Below, piece by piece: positions 23,927 through 32,326 of a stretch of 64,000 nt of DNA (position 1 is the first letter of the stretch; each line of letters opens with the position of its first letter). The notes under the pieces were generated by a model. The model saw only the letters and a list, made by a program, of their open reading frames with translations, had not been told where the DNA came from and searched no databases. The DNA comes from Streptomyces coacervatus (GTDB lineage Bacteria; Actinomycetota; Actinomycetes; Streptomycetales; Streptomycetaceae). A program made the position numbers and the translations under genes. Location of the stretch: NCBI RefSeq assembly GCF_029223485.1, contig NZ_JARHTP010000029.1, forward strand, positions 50,585-114,584, read 5' to 3'.

Positions 23927-25189
23927 TCAGCGGCGTCCGACGTGGCGGGAGCGGGCGGCCAGGACCGCCACGTCGTCCTCGTTGTGCCCCGCGGCCAGCC
24001 GGGCGAGGACGGTGTCCAGGACGCCTTCGACTCCGGCCGAGGGCGCGAAGCGGATCCGGGCGAGCCGGTCCAGGGACACGTCGATGTCCTCGCCGCGGCG
24101 CTCGACGAGTCCGTCGGTGAACATCAGCAGGGTCTGCGCCTCGTCCAGGTCGTACGTGGCGGCCTCGTAGCCGCCGAGTCCGGTGCCCAGGGGCGGCCCG
24201 ACCGGCACCGGCAGCGACGACGTCTCGCCCCGGCCGCTGATCACGACGGGCGGCAGATGACCGGCGCCGGCCAGGGTCATCTGACCGCGCACGGGGTCGA
24301 CCCGGGCGATCAGGCAGGTGGCCGGTCTGCGGCCCGGTTCGCGCGCGGCGATCTCGTCGAGCTGGCGCAGGATGCGGTGCGGCGGGAGGTCGGCGATGGC
24401 GAGTGCGCGCAGGTCGGAGCGGTAGGCGGTCATGTCGACGGCGGCTTCCACGCCATGTCCCATGACGTCGCCGACGACCAGCAGGGTGCGTCCGAAGTGC
24501 AGCCGTACGGTTTCGCACCAGTCGCCGCCGACGAGGGCGCGTCTGCCCGCGGGCAGGTAGCGGGTGGCCACGTCGAGGTTCGGGTGCGGCCGTCCGGGTT
24601 CGGCGCGCAGGGCCCGCTGCAGGTCTCCGGCGGTCCGGCTCACCGCGGCGTACTCCCGGGCGTGCCGTATGTGCGAGGCGGCGCGTTCCGCCAGGAGAGC
24701 GAAGAGCTCCGCGTCGGTGCGCGTGAAGGGGCCGCCCTCCCGGGCGCAGACCAGGATGCCGTAGTGGTCATCGCCGGTGGCCAGGGGCACACAGAGTGCG
24801 GCCTGCACCGGGCCGGCCGCCGGGTAGGCGATGCGCTGTTCCCCCCATACGTCGACCGATTCGGACACCGTGTCCCGGGCCACGGCCGTGGCCCATCGGG
24901 CATCGGGCAGGGTGTCCGCGTCCCCGGCGACCGTCTCGTAGCCCGTGACGGTCGCTCCGTGGACCCGCATGACTCCGGCCGAGCAGCTGAACCGTGCGGA
25001 GGCGACCCGGGTCAGCTCTGCGCAGGTCGTCTCCTCGTCGAGGGTCGTGCCGATCCCGGCCAGCGCCGCCCGCAGCGTCCCCGCCGCGATCGGCGCGTCG
25101 GCCTCCGGGCCGGACGAAGCCGCGCGCGTGGTCGAGTCCTCCGCTGCGGGACCGCGGAGCGAGCGGATCAATCGCGCGACACCGAACAC
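23927..25189 (-). CDS. GAF-domain PP2C (SpoIIE/RsbU-type) phosphatase
   Basis: A 420-residue soluble phosphatase. A GAF-like sensor occupies about residues 40-185 (ETTCAELTRVASARFSCSAG; LCVPLATGDDHYGILVCARE). A SpoIIE-type PP2C domain fills 200-415. Its metal motifs are VGGDWCETVRL near 227, VVGDVMGHGVEAAV near 244, LMFTDGLVER near 365 and the terminal NEDDVAVLAARS. Such enzymes dephosphorylate anti-anti-sigma factors in partner-switching networks of the streptomycete SigB/SigH type. No anti-sigma genes are nearby, so the partner is elsewhere. It converges with the SGNH gene across the dispersed repeat. Start: GTG 25189. Confidence 0.9.
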   Translation of the reverse strand: MFGVARLIRSLRGPAAEDSTTRAASSGPEADAPIAAGTLRAALAGIGTTLDEETTCAELTRVASARFSCSAGVMRVHGATVTGYETVAGDADTLPDARWATAVARDTVSESVDVWGEQRIAYPAAGPVQAALCVPLATGDDHYGILVCAREGGPFTRTDAELFALLAERAASHIRHAREYAAVSRTAGDLQRALRAEPGRPHPNLDVATRYLPAGRRALVGGDWCETVRLHFGRTLLVVGDVMGHGVEAAVDMTAYRSDLRALAIADLPPHRILRQLDEIAAREPGRRPATCLIARVDPVRGQMTLAGAGHLPPVVISGRGETSSLPVPVGPPLGTGLGGYEAATYDLDEAQTLLMFTDGLVERRGEDIDVSLDRLARIRFAPSAGVEGVLDTVLARLAAGHNEDDVAVLAARSRHVGRR

Positions 25190-25237
25190 CTATAAATCGT
25201 GACAAATGCGGGTGCGAGATGCACCGCGCGGGTCGTT

Positions 25238-25966
25238 TTATGCGGCGCAGGCCCGGCCGAACGCGTCGGCGAGTTCGGCGGGGCGGGTGAAGCATCCCTC
25301 GTGGCTGCCCGGCACCTCGATGACCAGCGGGTTCTTGAGCCGCTGCGGGAAGCGGCCGGCCCAGGCCCATTCGCCGGGAAGGGAGTGGTCCTCGGTGGAG
25401 AGGATGTAGGCGGTGGGGATGTCGAGGGCGGTGAATGCCGTCGTGTCCGGCTTCTCGGTAAAGGTGCCCAGGGGCTGTGGGACGAGCAAGGAGTGCACCG
25501 TCCGCTGGGTCTCCTCACCGGCGTCCTGCATGAACGCCTGCTGCCAGACCTCCAGGGGCAGTGTCACGGTGTCATTGCCGGAGGCGGCCGCCAGGGCGTG
25601 GAACATCTCGCCGTAGTGCGGCGGGCACGCGTCGATCAGCGACTCGCCGTCGTTCGGCACGAACGCACTCCAGAACACCAGGCGCCGTATCCGGCTGGCG
25701 AGCTTCGGCGCCGCCCCGGTCAGGACGTAGCCGCCCCAGCTGTGTCCGACCAGGGTGATGTCGTTCAGCCCGGCCCGTTCGACGTACTCCACGAGGCTGT
25801 TCACACAGTCGGTCAGGGTCACGCCGCGCGGGTCGTCGTCGGCTCCCAGCCCGGCCAGGGTCGGGGTGTGCACCTGGTGTCCGGCCGCTCTCAGTTCGCC
25901 CGCGACGGGGCGCCAGGCCCAGCCGCCGTGCCAGGCGCCGGTCACCAGGACGAAGGTCTCGCTCAT
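25238..25966 (-). CDS. Alpha/beta hydrolase at the end of the salicylate/gentisate operon
   Basis: A 242-residue alpha/beta hydrolase. ETFVLVTGAWHGGWAWRPV at the N-terminus and ITLVGHSWGGYVL near residue 78 (nucleophile Ser) resemble the methylesterase group that includes plant salicylate methylesterases. The catalytic His would be in VPGSHEGCFTRP near 225, and an Asp in STEDHSLPGEW near 196. It starts at ATG 25966 with AAAGGAGA upstream, 20 bp after the isomerase gene. In this operon it could release salicylate from methyl salicylate, or act as the gentisyl-CoA thioesterase the pathway needs. Both are inference. Confidence 0.85.
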   Translation of the reverse strand: MSETFVLVTGAWHGGWAWRPVAGELRAAGHQVHTPTLAGLGADDDPRGVTLTDCVNSLVEYVERAGLNDITLVGHSWGGYVLTGAAPKLASRIRRLVFWSAFVPNDGESLIDACPPHYGEMFHALAAASGNDTVTLPLEVWQQAFMQDAGEETQRTVHSLLVPQPLGTFTEKPDTTAFTALDIPTAYILSTEDHSLPGEWAWAGRFPQRLKNPLVIEVPGSHEGCFTRPAELADAFGRACAA

Positions 25967-25986
25967 GTCGATCTCCTTTGATCGAG

Positions 25987-26685
25987 TCACAACCACCGTG
26001 GAATCACAGGGAGTTCACCTGTGACATGAAGTTCTTCGCTGCCGTCCCGGCCGGTGAGCCAGGTGGCGAGGGCGTACGGCGGTCCCGAGACCGTGACGCC
26101 GGAGGACGGGGTGCCGAGTGCGACCGTCCCGAAGCCGTCGGCCGTGAGTTGAGCGCCGACGCCTTCGCCGATGCGGGCCGACATCCAGCCCGCCACGTCC
26201 TGCACGAGGGCCCAGGCCAGGTCGGGCGGGAGTGTCTCCATGCCGACGCCCACGTCCAGGTCGACCAGGTGGATCCAGACCTCGCGGGCCCGCAGCCAGG
26301 GCACCTGCGACGCCGGGATCTCGCGGCCCTGCCCGCTGACGACCGTGGCCGACCAGGCGTCGTCGGTCAGCGCCTCTGCGGCCTTGCGGAAGCGGGCGGC
26401 GGACTCCCGTACGTCCGTCCGCTGTTCGGCGAGGGGGCGGCCCGCGCCGGCCTCGATGTCGGCGCCACGCTGCTCGGGCGAGGCGTACATCGGCGTACGG
26501 ATTCCGGTCCGTGCCCAGGTCAACAGGTTGACGAGAGCGTCGGCGTTGCGGGCGAGATGGGTGAGGAGATGGCCGCGGGTCCAGCCGGGCAGGGCAGACG
26601 GTTCGGCCACAGCGGTCAACGGCAGCGCGTCGACGGTCTGTTCAAGTCGCCGCTGTCCCTCCCCGACCCATTCGAGGACTCTCAC
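25987..26685 (-). CDS. Mycothiol-dependent maleylpyruvate isomerase
   Basis: A 232-residue DinB-fold enzyme of the mycothiol-dependent maleylpyruvate isomerase family. It converts maleylpyruvate (from gentisate) to fumarylpyruvate with mycothiol as cofactor. The metal-binding histidines fit LPGWTRGHLLTHLARNADAL near residues 33-52 and REVWIHLVDLDVGVG near 134-148. The GTG at 26685 overlaps the upstream hydrolase stop by four bases (GTGA). Placement between fumarylpyruvate hydrolase and the end of the operon supports this role over other MDMPI-family activities. Confidence 0.9.
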   Translation of the reverse strand: MRVLEWVGEGQRRLEQTVDALPLTAVAEPSALPGWTRGHLLTHLARNADALVNLLTWARTGIRTPMYASPEQRGADIEAGAGRPLAEQRTDVRESAARFRKAAEALTDDAWSATVVSGQGREIPASQVPWLRAREVWIHLVDLDVGVGMETLPPDLAWALVQDVAGWMSARIGEGVGAQLTADGFGTVALGTPSSGVTVSGPPYALATWLTGRDGSEELHVTGELPVIPRWL

Positions 26686-27515
26686 GGCTTGTCCTCGACC
26701 ACGGTGTTCACGCACTCCCCGAGGCCTTCAATGACAGTCCGCACGACCTGGCCGGGCTTCAGGAACACCTTCGGATCGCGCGCCGCACCGACCCCGCCCG
26801 GCGTCCCGGTGAGGATGAGATCGCCTGGCTCCAGCGTGGTGAACGTGCTGATGTACGCGGCGATGTCGGCCGGCGTGAACAGCAGGTCGGAGGTGCGCGA
26901 GCGCTGCATGACCTCGCCGTCCGCCTCGCAGCGGATCTCCAGGTCGGCCGCGTCGTCGATCTCGTCGCCGGTCACCAGCCAGGGCCCGGCCGGGGTGCTG
27001 GCCTCCCACGCCTTGCCCTGCAGCCACTGCGGGGTACGCCACTGCCAGTCCCGCATGGAGATGTCGTTGACGACGGTGTATCCGGCGATCGCGGCCGCCG
27101 CCTCTTCCTTGCCGGCCCGGCGGCGCAGTCGCGAGCCGATGACGAAGCCGAGTTCGGCCTCCCAGTCCAGTTGCTCCGTCTCGCCCGGATGGACGATGTC
27201 GTCGCGGGCGCCGAGGAGGACGTTGGCGAACTTGCCGAACAGGGCGGGATATGACGGCATCTCGCGGCCCATCTCCGCGATGTGGGTGCGGTAGTTGTGA
27301 CCGACGCAGAAGATCTTGGCCGGGGTGGTGACGACCGGGGCGAGGTCGAGGGCGGCCACGTCATGCGCCGGGCCGTAGGCTGCGGCCGCGGCCGTACGCC
27401 AGTCGGGGCGACGCAGCAGGGCGGCGACGTCGGGGGCGCCGGTCTCCACGGCACGGTCGCCGTCGAGGCGGACGGCCGCCGTGCCGTCGGCGGTGCGGAT
27501 GGTGGCGAGCTTCAT
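26682..27515 (-). CDS. Fumarylacetoacetate hydrolase-family enzyme, probable fumarylpyruvate hydrolase
   Basis: A 277-residue FAH-family hydrolase expected to cleave fumarylpyruvate to fumarate and pyruvate. Family motifs are IFCVGHNYRTHIAEMG near 69-84, the metal glutamates in LDWEAELGFVIG near 116-127, GYTVVNDISMRDWQW near 144-158 and LILTGTPGGVG near 239-249. It overlaps the gentisate dioxygenase stop (ATGA, 27512-27515) and the isomerase start (26682-26685), so its translation is coupled at both ends. Confidence 0.9.
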   Translation of the reverse strand: MKLATIRTADGTAAVRLDGDRAVETGAPDVAALLRRPDWRTAAAAAYGPAHDVAALDLAPVVTTPAKIFCVGHNYRTHIAEMGREMPSYPALFGKFANVLLGARDDIVHPGETEQLDWEAELGFVIGSRLRRRAGKEEAAAAIAGYTVVNDISMRDWQWRTPQWLQGKAWEASTPAGPWLVTGDEIDDAADLEIRCEADGEVMQRSRTSDLLFTPADIAAYISTFTTLEPGDLILTGTPGGVGAARDPKVFLKPGQVVRTVIEGLGECVNTVVEDKP

Positions 27516-28600
27516 GCGGTCGTGCTCCCGGTGGTTTCGGTGCGGTGGAGGTTCAGCGCCTCGTAGAGCGGCGCGTCGTTGAAGGTGAACAGGTCGAGCC
27601 GGGTGTCGGCGGCGATGGTCAGCGCGCACCAGGAGGGGACGGCGATCAGGTCGCCCTCGGACACCTCGGTCACCTGGCCGTCGAGGGTCACGGTGCCGCT
27701 GCCGCGGAAGACCTGCCAGACGGAGGAACCGACCGTGCGGCGGGTCGCGGTGGCCGTGCCCGGGCGCAGGCGATGCATCTCGGTGCGCAGGCTGGCGAGG
27801 GCGTCGCGACCGGTGGCGGGGTTGGTGAAGCGAATACCGGCGTGGCCGGGTTCGAGGACGCCGGGGTGTCCTTCGTCCTCCAGCTCCAGCTGGGCGGTGA
27901 GGGCGTCGTCGGTGTCGGCCCAACGGTAGGCCATGAGCGGGGAGTTGGGGCTCTCGGGCGCCGAGATGGGGCGCAGGCCCGGATGACCCCAGAGACGTTC
28001 GTTGCGCGACCGGGACGGGGTCGAGCGGTCCGAGACGCCGTCCTCGCCGAACTCGAAGAACCCTGCATCGAGTCGGTGCACGAGCGGGATGTCGAGGCCG
28101 TCCAGCCAGACCATCGGCGCGTCGCCGACGTGGTGGTGGCCGTGCCAGTGCATCGACGGGGTGAGCAGCAGATCGCCGGGGCGCATCTCGACCGCGTCGC
28201 CGTTGACGACCGTCCATACGCCCTGGCCCTCCAGGATGAACCGGAAGGCGCCCTGCGAGTGGCGGTGCGCGGGGGCGACCTCGCGCGGTCCGAGGTACTG
28301 GATCGCCGCCCACAGATTGGGAGTTGCATACGGCCGGCCCGGCAGGCCCGGGTTGGCGAGCGCGATCGCGCGGCGCTCGCCGCCGCGCCCGACCGGCACC
28401 AGGTCGCCGGCCCGGCGGGCGAGCGGGAGGAGGGTTTCCCACGGCCAGATGTGCGGGACGGCCTCGGGCTGCGGGGTGAGCGGCATGAGGTTGCCGATCT
28501 CGGTCCACAGCGGGATGAGACCTGCGGATGCGAAGCCGTCGTACAGCTTGCGCAGTTCGGGGTCCGTCTCCTCCGGGGCGATCACGGAGTCAGTGGTCAT
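27512..28600 (-). CDS. sdgD: Gentisate 1,2-dioxygenase
   Basis: A 362-residue bicupin ring-cleavage dioxygenase that opens gentisate to maleylpyruvate with Fe(II). VAPAHRHSQGAFRFILEGQG near residues 108-127 is the family motif carrying two iron histidines, and SMHWHGHHHVGDAP near 149-162 supplies the third. The C-terminal cupin (about 265-345) lacks a full metal triad, as usual. The start overlaps the ligase stop by 11 bp. The symbol follows the salicylate degradation genes described in Streptomyces sp. WA46; orthology is inferred from content and order. Confidence 0.9.
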   Translation of the reverse strand: MTTDSVIAPEETDPELRKLYDGFASAGLIPLWTEIGNLMPLTPQPEAVPHIWPWETLLPLARRAGDLVPVGRGGERRAIALANPGLPGRPYATPNLWAAIQYLGPREVAPAHRHSQGAFRFILEGQGVWTVVNGDAVEMRPGDLLLTPSMHWHGHHHVGDAPMVWLDGLDIPLVHRLDAGFFEFGEDGVSDRSTPSRSRNERLWGHPGLRPISAPESPNSPLMAYRWADTDDALTAQLELEDEGHPGVLEPGHAGIRFTNPATGRDALASLRTEMHRLRPGTATATRRTVGSSVWQVFRGSGTVTLDGQVTEVSEGDLIAVPSWCALTIAADTRLDLFTFNDAPLYEALNLHRTETTGSTTA

Positions 28601-30263
28601 CTGGGGTTCCTTCGGCGTCGAGGCGGTGCGCGATGTCGGCGCGCAGGGCCTTCTTGTCGATCTTTCCGACCTTGGTGGCGGCGAGTTCGGGGACCGTCAC
28701 CAGCCGGTCCGGGAACTTGAACCGGGCGACGCCCGCGCCCTCCATGACGTGGTGGATGTCGTCGAGGGTCACCGTGTGCCCCGGTTCCAGGACGACGTAG
28801 AGGCAGACGCGCTCGCCCAGTCGGTCGTCGGGCATCGCCACGGCGGCGGCACGGGCCACGCCGGGAGCCTGGTAGGCGAAGTTTTCGATCTCCTCCGCGG
28901 AGATGTTCTCCCCGCCCCGGATGATCATGTCCTTGTCGCGGCCCTCGACGACGAGGTTGCCGTCGGGCAGCAGCCGCACGATGTCGCCGGTGCGGTACCA
29001 GCCGTCGGCGGTGAAGGCGCGGGAGTTCTGTTCCGGGGCGCGGTAGTAGCCGCGCGGGGTGTACGGGCCGCGGGTGAGCAGCACTCCCGGGGTCCCGTCG
29101 GGGACCGGGTTGCCCAGTTCGTCGACGACGAGGAGCTCGTCGTCCGCGCACATGGGGCGCCCCTGGGTCGTGCAGATGACGTCTTCCGGGTCGTCCAGGC
29201 GTGTGTAGTTGAGCAGGCCTTCGGCCATGCCGAACACCTGCTGGAGGGTGCAGCCGAGTTCGGGGCGGATGCGGCGGGCGACGTGGTCGGCGAGCCGGGA
29301 GCCGCCGACCTGCAGAACACGCAGGGAGCTCAGGTCGCTCCCGGGATGTTCCTGGTGGTGGTCCAGCCAGCGCTGGGCGATGGCCGGGACCAGCGCTGTC
29401 GCGGTCACGCGCTCGCGCTCGACGAGCGGGAACGCCTTCTCCGGATTGGGCGAGCCGAGGACCACGCGGCCGCCGTTCAGCAGTGTGCCGAGCAGGCCCG
29501 GGCAGGCGAGGGGGAAGTTGTGGCCGAGCGGGAGGGCGGCGAAGTACACGGTGTCGGGGCCGAATGCGCAGACCTCGGCGCTGCGGCGGGCGTTGTAGAC
29601 GTAGTCGTCGTGTGTCCGGGCGATGAGCTTGGGCAGCCCGGTGGTGCCGCCGGAGAGCAGGAAGACGGCGATCGAGCGGCTGTCGGGCCGATGGGCGTCG
29701 ACGGCGGCCCGGTCCCCGGCCGTGGCTGGTGCGGCGCACAGCTCCCGCAGGTCCACGGCGTCGTCGCCGACCTTGTCGCCGAGGACGAGGACGTGCCGGA
29801 GCGTCGGCGAGTCCTCGGCGATCTCGAACGCCATCGCCCGGTGGTCGTGGCCTTTGAGGAGGTCGGGGACGGCGACGGCGACCGCCTCGCTGTGCTCGAC
29901 CAGGTGGCCGACCTCGTGTCTGCGGTGTCCGGGCAGCGCCATCACCGGGATGACGCCGAGGCGCAGACAGGCGTAGGTGAGGATCACGAACTCGGCGGTG
30001 TTGGGGAGTTGCACCACCAGCCGGTCGTCCGGGTGGAGCCCGAGCGCGGCCAGCCGCAGCGCCACTGCGTCCGCCCGCTCGGCGAGTTGACGGTACGTCA
30101 GCCGCCGGTCGCCGTCGACGAGTGCGAGGGCGTCGGGAGTGGCGTCGGCGACGGTGTGCAGCCGGTCGCCGATCGTGTGGCCCTCCCAGTAGCCCTTGTC
30201 GGCGTAGCGCCTGGCGTACTCCTCGGGCCAGGGCACAGCGCCTTTGCTGCTCGGCCTGGACAT
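28590..30263 (-). CDS. sdgA: AMP-forming salicylate/aryl-CoA ligase
   Basis: A 557-residue adenylate-forming enzyme of the ANL superfamily, closest in look to 2,3-dihydroxybenzoate- or salicylate-AMP ligases. The P-loop-like motif is FLLSGGTTGLPKLIARTHDD near 198-217. LQQVFGMAEGLLNYTRLDD near 325 is typical of DhbE/salicylate activators. The A8 region is GWYRTGDIVRLLPDGNLVVEGR near 427-448, and the catalytic A10 Lys is in ATKVGKIDKKAL near 533. It would form salicylyl-AMP and probably salicylyl-CoA. The start ATG 30263 has AAGGAG upstream. It is 11 bp from the preceding gene and overlaps the next by 11 bp. Confidence 0.88.
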   Translation of the reverse strand: MSRPSSKGAVPWPEEYARRYADKGYWEGHTIGDRLHTVADATPDALALVDGDRRLTYRQLAERADAVALRLAALGLHPDDRLVVQLPNTAEFVILTYACLRLGVIPVMALPGHRRHEVGHLVEHSEAVAVAVPDLLKGHDHRAMAFEIAEDSPTLRHVLVLGDKVGDDAVDLRELCAAPATAGDRAAVDAHRPDSRSIAVFLLSGGTTGLPKLIARTHDDYVYNARRSAEVCAFGPDTVYFAALPLGHNFPLACPGLLGTLLNGGRVVLGSPNPEKAFPLVERERVTATALVPAIAQRWLDHHQEHPGSDLSSLRVLQVGGSRLADHVARRIRPELGCTLQQVFGMAEGLLNYTRLDDPEDVICTTQGRPMCADDELLVVDELGNPVPDGTPGVLLTRGPYTPRGYYRAPEQNSRAFTADGWYRTGDIVRLLPDGNLVVEGRDKDMIIRGGENISAEEIENFAYQAPGVARAAAVAMPDDRLGERVCLYVVLEPGHTVTLDDIHHVMEGAGVARFKFPDRLVTVPELAATKVGKIDKKALRADIAHRLDAEGTPDDH

Positions 30264-30274
30264 GGTCGTTCTCC

Positions 30275-32326
30275 TTAGCGGTCCTGTGCGGGGGAAGCGG
30301 TGGGGACGATCACGGCGTCCAGGGCGATCAGTCCGTGGGCGGTGAGCCGCAGCGGGTTGATCTCGATCTCTGCGGTGCCGGGGCTCGCGGCGAGGGCGGC
30401 GGCCAGCGCGGACACGACCCGCCCGAACTCGGCGCGGTCGAGCTTCGGCCCGCCCCGCCAGCCGTCGAGCAGGGCGCGGGCGGCCAGGTCGCCGGGCATT
30501 CCGGCGGCTTCGGCGGCGGAGAGCGGGGCGAGCCGGATCGCCACGTCGGCGAGGGCCTCGGCGGCCGTGCCGCCCAGCCCGGCGAGGACTACCGGCCCGA
30601 ACACGGGATCGCGGCGCACACCGAGCACGAGGTCGACGCCGGGCGGGGCCATGGCCTCGACCAGGTAGCGGCGGTCGGGTCCGATGGCGTCCAGCGCCGC
30701 GTCGAGTTCGTCGGGGGTGCGTACGCCCAGGTGGACTCCGCCGATCTCCGTCTTGTGCAGGATCGCGGCGTCGAGCACCTTGACGGCGACGGGCCCGCCG
30801 AGCAGGTGCAGGGCGTAGTGGGCCTCGGCGCGGGTGTCGCAGGCGACGCGTTCGGGGGTACGGATGCCCAGTTCCGCGAGAAACGTTTTGGCGGCGTCCT
30901 CGTCCAGCGGCCCGGTCGGCACGGAGGCGGTCGCCTCCTGCCCGGCCCCCTCGGTGGGCAGGGCCCGCTGCCGGGCATGCGCCACCAATGCCCGTACGGC
31001 GTTTGCGGCGGACGCCGGTCCGGTCAGTGCCGGAATCCCGGCCTTGTGCAGCCGCGCCCGCTGTTCGGCGACGTCCTCGGGCAGGCCTCCGACGATCACC
31101 ACGGCCGGGGAGTCCGCACCGAGACCGGCGTCCTGCGCGGCCGAGGCCAGGTCGACGCTGTCCGGCTCGGTGAGGGCGTAGACGGCGAGCAGGTCCACCT
31201 GCGGATCCGTGGCCGTGGCGGCGAGGACGCGGGCGAAGGTCTCGGCGGGCCGGCCGGTGTCGACCGGGTTGCGCTGGTAGGTGAGCGGGGGCAGCAGTTC
31301 GCGCACGGCGTCCTGGGTGGCCGCGGCCAGCTCCGGCATGCGGATGCCGTCGGTACCCGCACGGTCGGCGATCAGCAGCCCGGGGCCGGCCTGGGCGGTC
31401 ACGAGGCCGAGTCCCGGGTCCGGGTGGGGGCGCAGCTGGATGCGAGAGAGGGCGGTGAGTGCGTCCACCATCTCCCGCTCGTCGTCGACGACCACGGCCC
31501 CGGCCTGCCGCAGCGCGGCCCGTGTCGTGCGCCAGGAGGTGGCGAGCGCTCCGGTGTGCGAGCGGGCGAAGTCCCCGACGTCCGTGCGGCCGACGACCAG
31601 GGCCACGACCGGCTTGACGGCGGCGAGCAGCCGTACGGCCGCCACCAGCCGCGGCCCGTCCGGAACCGTCTCCAGATGCAGCGCCACGGCCGTCGTACGA
31701 CCGTCGCCCGCGAGGTGCTCCAGGACGTCCGCGGCGGTGACGTCGAGGCCGGCCCCGAGGCCGACGCCGAGACTGATCCCGTTGCCGGCGGCGACCAGGT
31801 CGAACGCCAGGGCGTGGTTGACGCCGCCGCTGGCCGCGACCACCGCGATGTCCCCGGCCGGAAGCTGCCCGGCCGCGGGCACGAAGCTGGCCGTCAGGCC
31901 CAAGTGCGGGGCGAAGAAGCCGGAGGTGTTCGGTCCGAGCAGCCGCACCCCGGTGTCCTGGGCGACGCGGCGCAGTGCCTCCGCGTACGCCTCGCCCTCC
32001 GCACCGGCCTCGCCGAAGCCGCCGGCGCAGACCAGCGCGGCTCGGCAGCCGGCGGCGGCCGCCTCGGCCAGCGCATCCGCGCAGCCGGCCGCGGGCACGC
32101 ACAGGACGGCCAGGTCGAGCCGTCCGCCGGTGTGTGCGGCGGCGTCGGCGACGGAGGCGTACACGCCCTCGCCGGGCTGCGGACGCCGGGCGTTGACCAG
32201 GGCGCGGGCGCCGGGGAAGGTAGCCAGCGAGCGGGCCATGGCGGCGCCCAGCTTTCCGCTCTGCCGCGAGGCGCCGATCACCACCACGCCCTCGGGCGCG
32301 AACAACGGGGTCAGGTGCGTGCTCAT
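30275..32326 (-). CDS. ADP-forming acyl-CoA synthetase-like protein
   Basis: A 683-residue NDP-forming acyl-CoA synthetase (CoA-binding plus ATP-grasp). The N-terminal CoA-binding Rossmann domain starts APEGVVVIGASRQSGKLGA. The succinyl-CoA-ligase-like domain carries the phospho-histidine motif DFARSHTGALATSW near 250. The C-terminal ATP-grasp begins about 475 (EDAAKTFLAELGIRTPERVA, then VAVKVLDAAILHKTEIGGV). It overlaps the hydroxylase by four bases (ATGA). A second acyl-CoA-forming enzyme beside the AMP-forming ligase resembles the two-enzyme salicylyl activation described for Streptomyces sp. WA46. Whether this is the sdgB counterpart I cannot confirm. Confidence 0.85.
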   Translation of the reverse strand: MSTHLTPLFAPEGVVVIGASRQSGKLGAAMARSLATFPGARALVNARRPQPGEGVYASVADAAAHTGGRLDLAVLCVPAAGCADALAEAAAAGCRAALVCAGGFGEAGAEGEAYAEALRRVAQDTGVRLLGPNTSGFFAPHLGLTASFVPAAGQLPAGDIAVVAASGGVNHALAFDLVAAGNGISLGVGLGAGLDVTAADVLEHLAGDGRTTAVALHLETVPDGPRLVAAVRLLAAVKPVVALVVGRTDVGDFARSHTGALATSWRTTRAALRQAGAVVVDDEREMVDALTALSRIQLRPHPDPGLGLVTAQAGPGLLIADRAGTDGIRMPELAAATQDAVRELLPPLTYQRNPVDTGRPAETFARVLAATATDPQVDLLAVYALTEPDSVDLASAAQDAGLGADSPAVVIVGGLPEDVAEQRARLHKAGIPALTGPASAANAVRALVAHARQRALPTEGAGQEATASVPTGPLDEDAAKTFLAELGIRTPERVACDTRAEAHYALHLLGGPVAVKVLDAAILHKTEIGGVHLGVRTPDELDAALDAIGPDRRYLVEAMAPPGVDLVLGVRRDPVFGPVVLAGLGGTAAEALADVAIRLAPLSAAEAAGMPGDLAARALLDGWRGGPKLDRAEFGRVVSALAAALAASPGTAEIEINPLRLTAHGLIALDAVIVPTASPAQDR

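Noticed and set aside
30264..32102. A long N-terminal extension of the aryl-CoA ligase frame through the upstream synthetase gene
   Set aside because: The extension is Arg/Gly/Pro noise in the wrong frame of the synthetase gene. The ATG at 30263 with AAGGAG is the true start.
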